Part shown: positions 1 through 5,968 of the stretch, piece after piece
Position numbering within the stretch: the first letter of the stretch is position 1
How the letters are laid out: each line of letters begins with the position of its first letter
Source: Bryobacteraceae bacterium
GTDB lineage: Bacteria; Acidobacteriota; Terriglobia; Bryobacterales; Bryobacteraceae
DNA: 13,696 nt
NCBI GenBank assembly: GCA_030044325.1
Contig: JASHWA010000150.1
Location: 1 to 13,696 of the forward strand
Direction of reading: 5' to 3'
Translations under genes and position numbers: made by a program
Notes under the pieces: model-generated
What the model was told of the DNA's origin: nothing
Databases searched by the model: none
The model's input: only the letters and a program-made list of their open reading frames with translations

Positions 1-146
1 TGATCCACCGAAATCGAGCCCGTCGAAATACACGGCACCGCCTGCACCGCCTGCGCTCCGAGCCGGATAATCGAGCCCTTGCCGAACTGCTTTTCAATCT
101 GTCCGAGCGTCGCACCCAGCGCCCGGCTGCGTTCTTTTTCATCCAT
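1..146 (-). CDS. recA: RecA recombinase, N-terminal fragment (5' part of gene; runs off the window)
   Basis: Translating the reverse strand from the ATG at 146 gives 48 residues beginning MDEKERSRALGATLGQ and continuing with IEKQFGKGSIIRLG and CISTGSISVD. This is the conserved RecA N-terminus: the helix ending in GQIEKQFGKGSIMRLG and then the strand leading to STGSLSLD. RecA is the cytoplasmic DNA-strand-exchange ATPase that repairs breaks and triggers LexA self-cleavage. The Walker A motif and everything after it lie outside the window. The start is supported by homology and by a TATAAT-type -10 about 20 bases upstream. There is no good Shine-Dalgarno in the short leader (CTGGACTCAAAAT precedes ATG). 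The gene lies downstream of the glycosyltransferase on the same strand but behind its own promoter, so it is probably a separate transcription unit. Confidence 0.93.
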   Translation of the reverse strand, partial: MDEKERSRALGATLGQIEKQFGKGSIIRLGAQAVQAVPCISTGSISVD

Positions 147-157
147 ATTTTGAGTCC

Positions 158-180
158 AGAGACTTAATTATAAAGTCTAG
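158..180 (-). promoter_or_regulatory. Candidate recA promoter -10 with overlapping inverted repeat
   Basis: On the minus strand the bases at 172-167 read TATAAT, a perfect sigma-70-type -10. An initiation site near 160 would give a leader of about 14 bases. The hexamers AGACTT (160-165) and AAGTCT (173-178) form an inverted repeat with a 7-base centre that contains the -10, which is the geometry of a repressor operator. No convincing TTGACA-like -35 lies 16-18 bases upstream; that stretch is G-rich (187-191 on the complement). The AT-rich patch stands out in a very GC-rich context. An SOS (LexA) role is an inference from the gene it precedes; I do not recognise the motif as a known LexA box. 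Confidence 0.5.
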
Positions 181-322
181 CCGGCCCCCCTTGCTTAACG
201 CGATACCAACGGCAGCGCGCGAGCCGCGTCAGCAATGGCGCGGGTTTTTTCTCGATTGCACGGAAACTCGCAAGTCGCACCTCCCGGAATCGCGGATGCA
301 GCGCACGACGCTTTCAGATCAG

Positions 323-343
323 CCGCCAGCCGTAAGGCTGCGG
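323..343 (-). other. Hairpin just after the glycosyltransferase stop codon
   Basis: CCGC-CAGCC (323-331), loop GTAA (332-335) and GGCTG-CGG (336-343) form an 8-bp stem with one bulged C. It starts 4 bases past the stop of the minus-strand glycosyltransferase, where a transcript-end structure would be expected. On the minus strand it is not followed by a T tract, so it is not a standard intrinsic terminator. It could be a 3' stabilising hairpin or part of a dispersed repeat. Confidence 0.35.
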
Positions 344-347
344 TTTC

Positions 348-1238
348 CTATACGGAATCTTTCCGCGCCACGCGCCGCACCAACCCGCTCCAGCTCATCA
401 CCCGCGCCCACTCGACCAAATACCGAATAGCCGATCCCCGATTCATCCACAACCCCACCGGCAGGCTTTCCGCGTAGTGCCGCATCGACGGCCGGAACGG
501 CTCGAAAAACTGATCGCGCCGGTCGCCCCGCCAGCACAGGTACGCGTAGATCCACTGAAACGGCACGTATCCGTAATGCTCTTCCAGAATCCGGAACGTT
601 TCGCGAAACACCGCGCCGCGCTGGCCCAGCGATTTGTTGTCGCGATGCATGCGCGATTCGGCAAGCTCGGCTCCGATGCGCCGGAATCGGCACGTTTTCC
701 CCAGGCGCATCCAAAATTCGTAATCGAACGTGAGCTGAAGCGACGCATCCATCCCCCCTGCCCGCTCAAACGCTTCCCGCCGCAAAAAACTCGCCGGCTG
801 GCATATGAAGCACTCGCGCGCAAGCAGCGCCGCGTCGAAATCGCGCACTGGATAGCGCGCGATCCGCTCGCCCGTTTCGTCGATCCACCAGGCGTCTCCA
901 TAAACCACGTCGCCTTGTAACGATGCAACCGCGGCCGACACCGCGCCAGGCAGCAAAATGTCGTCCGCGTTCACATACGTGAAAATCTCGCCGTGCGTGA
1001 GCGCGAACCCGCGATTGATCGCATCCGCGGCGCCTTTATCCGCCTCGCTCACGAATTTCAACCGGTCCGCGTAGCGCTTGAGAATCTCAACGGTCCCATC
1101 CGTCGAGCCGCCGTCCATCACCACGTATTCGATGCGCGGATAATCCTGCGCCAGCACGCTCTCAATCGTCTTCTCGATGAATCGCGCCGCATTGAACGAC
1201 GGCGTGACAATGGATACCAGCGGCCTACGCTCCGACAT
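348..1238 (-). CDS. Family 2 glycosyltransferase (GT-A fold)
   Basis: This is a cytoplasmic, probably membrane-associated nucleotide-sugar transferase of 296 residues, complete. Residues 7-16 (LVSIVTPSFN) are the GT-A first strand that binds the nucleotide. MDGGSTDGT at 41-49 is the usual family-2 turn. VNADD at 89-93 is the DxD-equivalent metal and sugar-phosphate site. FDYEFW at 171-176 carries the likely catalytic-base region (ED/DYEFW motif). The order and wording resemble the WfgS/WcaE-like subgroup that builds polysaccharide or O-antigen units, but donor and acceptor cannot be read from sequence. There is no transmembrane segment; the C-terminus is basic and aromatic (WARVMSWSGLVRRVARK) and could associate with membrane. 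The start ATG at 1238 lies 14 bases inside the end of the upstream adenylyltransferase gene, so the two are probably translationally coupled. No other polysaccharide gene is nearby. Confidence 0.9.
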   Translation of the reverse strand: MSERRPLVSIVTPSFNAARFIEKTIESVLAQDYPRIEYVVMDGGSTDGTVEILKRYADRLKFVSEADKGAADAINRGFALTHGEIFTYVNADDILLPGAVSAAVASLQGDVVYGDAWWIDETGERIARYPVRDFDAALLARECFICQPASFLRREAFERAGGMDASLQLTFDYEFWMRLGKTCRFRRIGAELAESRMHRDNKSLGQRGAVFRETFRILEEHYGYVPFQWIYAYLCWRGDRRDQFFEPFRPSMRHYAESLPVGLWMNRGSAIRYLVEWARVMSWSGLVRRVARKDSV

Positions 1239-2244
1239 ATCGAGCGTACAGGCTGCGCGCGACGCCGGTATCGCTGGTGCCCTTGATGATCGCGCGCCCG
1301 TCGGGAAAAATCGTCAGCTCATAAGCGTCGATCTCCACGCGTAGCGCGAACTCGTTCGCGCGCACCGGCGCGAGTTGCTTCAGCCGTGCCGCCAGATCGC
1401 GCAGATCCACGGGCCGCTCCCGCTCGTGAATCTGCACTGCGTTGCGCCCGCACAAACTGATGGGAACGCGCCGCGCGCCGTCAAGATAAGAAAATTCGTG
1501 CCTTGCGCAGCACGGGCAATCCGGATCGCGCGCCGGCGCATCCACCTGCCGGATCTCGCCCGACCACACATCCACCGTCGTGAGCCGCGCCGTCACTGAT
1601 TCGACTCCGCTCGCCATGATCTTCAACGCATCGGCCGATTGCAAAGCCGCGATTGCGGCCGTCACCGGCGCGAGCACGCCCGCCGTTTCGCACGTCGGCT
1701 GCGCGCCCGCCGGCGGGTCCGGATAAATGCAGCGAAAACACGCAGTCCGGCCCGGAATGATCGCGAATTTCAGCCCATAACTTCCCACCGCCGCGCCATA
1801 AATCCATGCCCGCATGGCAACGTTGCCGCTGAACGCCACGTCATTCAGAAGGTAACGTGTTTCGAAATTGTCCGTTCCGTCCAGAACCACATCCATGCCG
1901 TCCAGAAGTTCCACCGCGTTGGCGCCCGTAAGATCGGCCACCACCGGCTCGATCGCGATCTCCGGATTGATGCGCGCGAGCCGGCGTGCCGCGGCGATCG
2001 CCTTCGGCAAACCTTCGCCTGCGTCGGACTCCTCGAACAGGAACTGCCGTTGAAGATTGCTAAGCTCGACAAAATCGCGATCGATCAATCGCAAGCGCCC
2101 CACGCCCGCGCGCGCAAGAATTTCAGCCTGCACGCTTCCGAGCGCGCCGCACCCCACGATCGCCGCCGCAGCGCGCCCGATGCGCTCCTGCCCGCGCTCG
2201 CCCACCGGTGCGAAACGGATCTGGCGTGAATAACGCTCCTGCAT
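1225..2244 (-). CDS. ThiF/MoeB/HesA-family E1-like adenylyltransferase
   Basis: A 339-residue enzyme expected to adenylate the C-terminal Gly-Gly of a ubiquitin-like sulfur carrier (ThiS, MoaD or similar) in thiamine, molybdopterin or thiolation pathways. Visible features: RYSRQI near the N-terminus; nucleotide loop G31-C-G33-A-L-G36; D57, N63, R66, Q67 and K81, matching E1 ATP-site residues; DGTDN at 122-126; zinc ligands C169/C172 and C243/C246; and C185 in PTCETAG, at the position of the catalytic or persulfide cysteine. Residues from about 255 form a C-terminal extension instead of the rhodanese domain of eukaryotic MOCS3; similar tails occur in Bacillus-type ThiF proteins. No thiS, moaD, thiG or moe gene is adjacent, so the carrier is unknown and I leave the symbol blank. 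The ATG at 2244 is set by the conserved start; no clear Shine-Dalgarno precedes it. The gene overlaps the following glycosyltransferase by 14 bases. Confidence 0.88.
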   Translation of the reverse strand: MQERYSRQIRFAPVGERGQERIGRAAAAIVGCGALGSVQAEILARAGVGRLRLIDRDFVELSNLQRQFLFEESDAGEGLPKAIAAARRLARINPEIAIEPVVADLTGANAVELLDGMDVVLDGTDNFETRYLLNDVAFSGNVAMRAWIYGAAVGSYGLKFAIIPGRTACFRCIYPDPPAGAQPTCETAGVLAPVTAAIAALQSADALKIMASGVESVTARLTTVDVWSGEIRQVDAPARDPDCPCCARHEFSYLDGARRVPISLCGRNAVQIHERERPVDLRDLAARLKQLAPVRANEFALRVEIDAYELTIFPDGRAIIKGTSDTGVARSLYARYVGA

Positions 2245-2261
2245 CTTTAACCAAAATAACA

Positions 2262-2328
2262 GCCCCAGCCGGACTACAGCCCCCCAGGACGGCGGACTTC
2301 AGCCCGTGCGGCGCTTCAGCGCCGCCGG
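2262..2328. repeat. Palindromic intergenic repeat cluster (REP-like)
   Basis: Between the divergent adenylyltransferase and Omp85 genes lie two related units, CCGGACTACAGCCCC (2269-2283) and GCGGACTTCAGCCCG (2292-2306). They are followed by a perfect hairpin, GCGGCGC-TTCA-GCGCCGC (2308-2325). Each CGGACT..AGCCCG unit can itself fold with one G-T pair. No T tract follows the hairpin on the plus strand. The T tract in the minus-strand reading precedes the stem, so this is not an intrinsic terminator in either direction. The structure is typical of dispersed intergenic palindromes, and it occupies most of the presumed promoter region of the envelope operon. Confidence 0.6.
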
Positions 2329-2405
2329 AAAAAAATCGCCCGACCACAGTCAGCCGTTCTGCCGTGGACACCGTCCGTCCCCTTAAACAAACTCCTAAGC
2401 TATCA

Positions 2406-5342
2406 TTGTTTTTCGTGCGTTCGCCGGTGCCGTTTTTATTGCTGTTCGCCGCTGCCGTGTGCACTCAAGCGCAGGACCCCGCCGCCATCGAAGGCCGCTC
2501 TATCGAACGGATCGACTTCGATCCCCCCGCGCAGCCCCTCGCGCCGGCCGATCTCGCGCGCATTCTGCCCTTCCAGGAAGGCTCGCTTCTGCGCGCCACC
2601 GATCTCCGCGAAGCGATCGCGCGCCTCTACGCCACCGGGCGCTACTCCGATATCTCCATCGACGGCTCCATCGACCAGCACGACAGCGGGCGCGTGATCC
2701 TCACCATCCGCACCAGCCCCACCTGGTTCGTGAGCGGCGTCACCTTCGACGGCGTCGCCGAACCGCCCACCAAAGGTCAACTGCTCACCGCTTCCAAGCT
2801 CGAACTGGGCACGGAATTCTTGGAAAGCGATCTCCCCAAGGCCGCGCAAAATATCGAGGAGCGCCTGCGCGCCAACGGCCTCTATCAGGCCAAGGTGAGC
2901 TATCACGTCGATCGTTTACCCGCTACCGAGGAAGTGATCGTGCATTTTAAAATCGCTTCCGGCGACCGCGCGCGCTTCGACGGCGTCCATCTTGGCGGCG
3001 ATTTCACTCAGCCCCCGCAACAGATCATCGATGAGACCCACTGGCGCAACGGCTTCTCCTTCATCCATCTCCCCGGATGGCGCCAGGAAACCGAATCGCT
3101 GGTCTCCTCCGGCGTCGATCGCGTGCTCACCCATTTACAGCGCGGCGACCACCTGGAAGCCACCGTCGGCCTCCAGGACATCGCCTACGACGCGGATTCC
3201 AACACCGTCTTGCCGTCGCTCTTGATCGACAGCGGCCCCATCCTGCAAGTCCGCACCACCGGCGCCAAGGTTTCGCGTGGAAAACTGCGCCAGCTCGTCC
3301 CCGTTTTCGAGGAGCGCGCCGTCGATCGCAGTCTGCTCGTCGAGGGCCGCCGCAATCTGCTCGAATATTTTCAGTCCCAGGGCTACTTCGACGCCGTGGT
3401 CGATTTCAACCAGACCCCCCTGCAGAACGGGCGCGAGCTGATCGAGTACAACATCGAGCTGAACGACCGTCACATCCTCAGCCGGCTCGATATCACCGGA
3501 AACCGCTATTTCGATGCCGAAACCCTGCGCGAGCGCCTGGAAATGACCCCCGCGCGCTGGCTGCGCTCGCGCTACGGCCGCTATTCGCAACAAATTCTCG
3601 ATCGCGACATCGCCTCCATCCGCGATTTGTATCAATCCAACGGCTTCCGCGACGCCGACGTCTCCTACAACATCGAGGACGAGTACAAGGGGATCCACGG
3701 CCATCTCCTGGTTACCCTCAAAGTCAACGAAGGCCCGCAGTGGCTGGTCAATAAGCTCACCATCCAGGGCGCGCCCGAATCGGACCTGCCGTATCTGCGC
3801 CTGGTCCTCGAATCGACGGAAGGCCAGCCCTTCAGCGAAGCGAGCATCGCCGCCGACCGCGACGCCATCCTGACTTACTACTTCAACAACGGCTACCCCG
3901 ACGCGAACTTCGACTGGACGCAGTCGCCCGCATCCGAGCATCGCGTCGACCTTGCCTACACCATCACGCCCGGTAAACGCATCTACGTGCGTAGCGTGAT
4001 CGTGCGCGGGCTCAACACCACCAAAGCGTCGCTGGTCGACGACCGCATCTCGCTTCAGCCCGGCGATCCGATTTCGCAAAACGCCATCGCTCAAAGCCAG
4101 CAGAAACTCTATAATCTCGGAATTTTTTCAAGCGTCCAGACCGCCATTCAAAATCCCGACGGCAACGAAGATGACAAGTACGTCCTGTTCGACGTCGATG
4201 AAGCCAATCGTTATTCGTTCACCGGCGGCATCGGCGCGCAGCTCGGCCGCATCGGAGCCGGCGTCACCACCTTTGATGAGCCCGCCGGAACCACCGGCTT
4301 CGTTCCCCGCATTTCGCTCGGCATCAGCCGCCTGAATCTGTTCGGCGAAGGCCGCACCCTCAGCCTGCAAACCCGCTTTTCCACCATCGAGCAGCGCGCG
4401 CTGTTGACCTACACCGCGCCGCAATGGCTGGGAGCCGAAAATCTCACCGCCACCATCTCCGGCCTGTTCGACAACTCCCACGATATCCGCACCTTCACCG
4501 AACGCCGCTGGGAAACTTCGGCCCAGCTCGCTCAAAGGCTCACGCGCGCCAACAGCATCCAGTACCGGCTCACCTTCCGCCGCGTGACGCTGAGCGACGT
4601 GGTCATTTCGCCCGAGCTGATCCCGCAGCTCTCCCAGCCCGATCGAACCGGCATGTTTTCGATGACTTTCATTCAGGACCGCCGCGACGACCCCATCAAC
4701 TCCCATCGCGGAATCTACAACACCATCGACGTCGGCATCGCCCTTCGCCAGTTGGGCTCCCAAACCGAGTTCGCCCGCCTGCTCGCGCGCAACTCCACCT
4801 ACCATCCCATCGGCAAAGACGTCGTGCTCGCGCGCACGCTCCAGTTCGGATGGATCGAGCGGCTTTCCGGTGAGCCCCAAATTCCGCTCGCCGAGCGTTT
4901 CTTCGCCGGCGGCGCCGACACCAACCGCGCCTTCCCCGACAACCAGGCCGGCCCGCGCGACCTCGAAACCGGATTCCCGCTCGGCGGCGACGCCCTGCTC
5001 ATGCATTCCACCGAACTGCGCTTTCCGCTGTTCGGCGATAACGTCGGCGGCGTCCTGTTCTGGGACGTGGGCAACGTCTATTCCGAAGTGCAGGACATCA
5101 GCTTCCGCTTCCGCCAGGAAAATCTCCAGGATTTCGATTACATGGTGCAGGCCTTCGGATTCGGAATCCGCTACAAGACTCCCATCGGCCCCATCCGCCT
5201 CGATTTCGCCTTCAGCCCCGATTCGCCGCGATTCTACGGCTTCCAGGGCACCTACGATCAATTGCTCGCAGGCACCGGAATCCTTACCAATCAGCGCATC
5301 AATATCTTTCAGTTTCACTTTTCCCTGGGGCAGACCTTCTGA
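2406..5342 (+). CDS. Omp85-family outer-membrane protein, TamA/BamA-like, with seven POTRA domains
   Basis: An outer-membrane beta-barrel translocase/insertase of about 978 residues. An N-terminal hydrophobic signal (SPVPFLLLFAAAVCTQAQ) is followed by seven consecutive POTRA-type units, starting near residues 31, 106, 186, 279, 356, 446 and 525. Each shows a beta-alpha-alpha-beta-beta pattern, with helices such as FQSQGYFDA and YQSNGFRDADVSYN. The D15/Omp85 barrel runs from about 601 to 978, contains VLFWDVGNVYS, and ends in FHFSLGQTF with the terminal Phe typical of outer-membrane proteins. The lid-loop motif reads GGADTNRAF (R841-A-F) instead of the usual RGF/RGY. TamA has three POTRAs and E. 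coli BamA five, so this is neither in strict form; adjacency to tamB favours a Tam role. The start is uncertain: TTG 2406 is chosen because it gives a normal signal peptide with a weak TAAG upstream. GTG 2364 and GTG 2415 are possible. The frame-open ATG 2208 would translate the repeat region and overlap the divergent gene, so it is rejected. Confidence 0.88.
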   Translation: MFFVRSPVPFLLLFAAAVCTQAQDPAAIEGRSIERIDFDPPAQPLAPADLARILPFQEGSLLRATDLREAIARLYATGRYSDISIDGSIDQHDSGRVILTIRTSPTWFVSGVTFDGVAEPPTKGQLLTASKLELGTEFLESDLPKAAQNIEERLRANGLYQAKVSYHVDRLPATEEVIVHFKIASGDRARFDGVHLGGDFTQPPQQIIDETHWRNGFSFIHLPGWRQETESLVSSGVDRVLTHLQRGDHLEATVGLQDIAYDADSNTVLPSLLIDSGPILQVRTTGAKVSRGKLRQLVPVFEERAVDRSLLVEGRRNLLEYFQSQGYFDAVVDFNQTPLQNGRELIEYNIELNDRHILSRLDITGNRYFDAETLRERLEMTPARWLRSRYGRYSQQILDRDIASIRDLYQSNGFRDADVSYNIEDEYKGIHGHLLVTLKVNEGPQWLVNKLTIQGAPESDLPYLRLVLESTEGQPFSEASIAADRDAILTYYFNNGYPDANFDWTQSPASEHRVDLAYTITPGKRIYVRSVIVRGLNTTKASLVDDRISLQPGDPISQNAIAQSQQKLYNLGIFSSVQTAIQNPDGNEDDKYVLFDVDEANRYSFTGGIGAQLGRIGAGVTTFDEPAGTTGFVPRISLGISRLNLFGEGRTLSLQTRFSTIEQRALLTYTAPQWLGAENLTATISGLFDNSHDIRTFTERRWETSAQLAQRLTRANSIQYRLTFRRVTLSDVVISPELIPQLSQPDRTGMFSMTFIQDRRDDPINSHRGIYNTIDVGIALRQLGSQTEFARLLARNSTYHPIGKDVVLARTLQFGWIERLSGEPQIPLAERFFAGGADTNRAFPDNQAGPRDLETGFPLGGDALLMHSTELRFPLFGDNVGGVLFWDVGNVYSEVQDISFRFRQENLQDFDYMVQAFGFGIRYKTPIGPIRLDFAFSPDSPRFYGFQGTYDQLLAGTGILTNQRINIFQFHFSLGQTF

Positions 5343-5968
5343 TGCGATTCCTTGCGCTCGCCATCCTCGCCGCATCCGCTCACGCCGCCGTTCTCGACCG
5401 CATCGCCGTCACCGTCGGCCGCCAGGTGATCACCGAAAGCGACGTGATCAGCGATCTGCGCGTCTCCGCCTTTCTCGATCACAAACCCATCAGCATTACG
5501 CCGGTCGAAAAACGCAAAGCCGCCGATCGCCTGGTCGATCAGCTTCTCATCTTGCAGGAGGCCGCGTTCAGCCGCGTCCCGCTGCCCTCGCGGGAGGATG
5601 CCGTCAAAATGATCGGGCCGATCCAAGCCCAATACGGCGACGGCTGGGATGCCGCGCTCGCCCGCTATCAGATCACCGAAGACGGCGTCATCGGTCATCT
5701 GCTCGCCGGCCTTCGCGCCATGCGCTATACCGAGCTTCGCTTCCGCCCCGAAGTGCAGCTCTCCGACCATGATCTGCGCGATTACTACGGCACGCTCGCC
5801 CAGGAGTGGAAACAGAAAGGCGAAACCCAAATCCCCACGTTTGAATCCAGCCGCGAACAGCTCGAAAAACTCCTGACCGAACAGCGCACCTCCGAAGCTC
5901 TCGACCGCTGGCTCGGCGCGCAGCGCCAGGAAACCCGCATCCGCTATCGCGACGAGGTGTTTCAATGA
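5342..5968 (+). CDS. SurA N-terminal-domain-like periplasmic chaperone without a PPIase domain
   Basis: A 208-residue protein with a signal peptide (MRFLALAILAASAHA, cleavage after residue 15 likely). Next comes LDRIAVTVGRQVITESDV (18-35), the hallmark opening of the SurA/PrsA N-terminal chaperone domain, and helices through about residue 135. VQLSDHDLRDYY at 138-149 matches the segment that in SurA leads into the parvulin domain. Here the chain passes straight to the closing helix and strand (EALDRWLGAQRQETRIRYRD, 185-204). No parvulin-like isomerase domain is present, so it is predicted to bind unfolded outer-membrane proteins without prolyl isomerase activity. The ATG overlaps the upstream stop as TGATG, implying translational coupling with the Omp85 gene. 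The function is inferred from fold family and context. Confidence 0.75.
   Translation: MRFLALAILAASAHAAVLDRIAVTVGRQVITESDVISDLRVSAFLDHKPISITPVEKRKAADRLVDQLLILQEAAFSRVPLPSREDAVKMIGPIQAQYGDGWDAALARYQITEDGVIGHLLAGLRAMRYTELRFRPEVQLSDHDLRDYYGTLAQEWKQKGETQIPTFESSREQLEKLLTEQRTSEALDRWLGAQRQETRIRYRDEVFQ

Noticed and set aside
224..250. Plus-strand CCGCG...CGCGG stem followed by GTTTTTT, resembling an intrinsic terminator
   Set aside because: The stem is only 5 bp with a 10-base loop, and no plus-strand gene lies upstream; an antisense terminator is possible but unsupported.
348..920. Open frames opposite and in alternate frames of the glycosyltransferase
   Set aside because: They overlap a complete gene with clear GT-A motifs and encode Arg-rich sequence without family features.
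2208..2405. An upstream ATG would extend the Omp85 protein by 66 residues
   Set aside because: The extension translates the palindromic repeat, overlaps the start of the divergent gene by 37 bases, and would bury the signal peptide in mid-protein.
2383..2406. TTAAAC ... TATCAT as a promoter for the Omp85 operon
   Set aside because: The spacer is only 12 bases and the -10 would overlap the proposed TTG start; no convincing promoter could be assigned.
2415..2470. Lipobox reading of AAVC making the Omp85 protein a lipoprotein
   Set aside because: Val at -1 does not fit a lipobox, and Omp85 proteins normally use signal peptidase I.
3135..5375. Long minus-strand open frames opposite the Omp85 gene
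   Set aside because: They mirror the third-position GC bias of a strongly supported plus-strand gene and show no recognisable domains.
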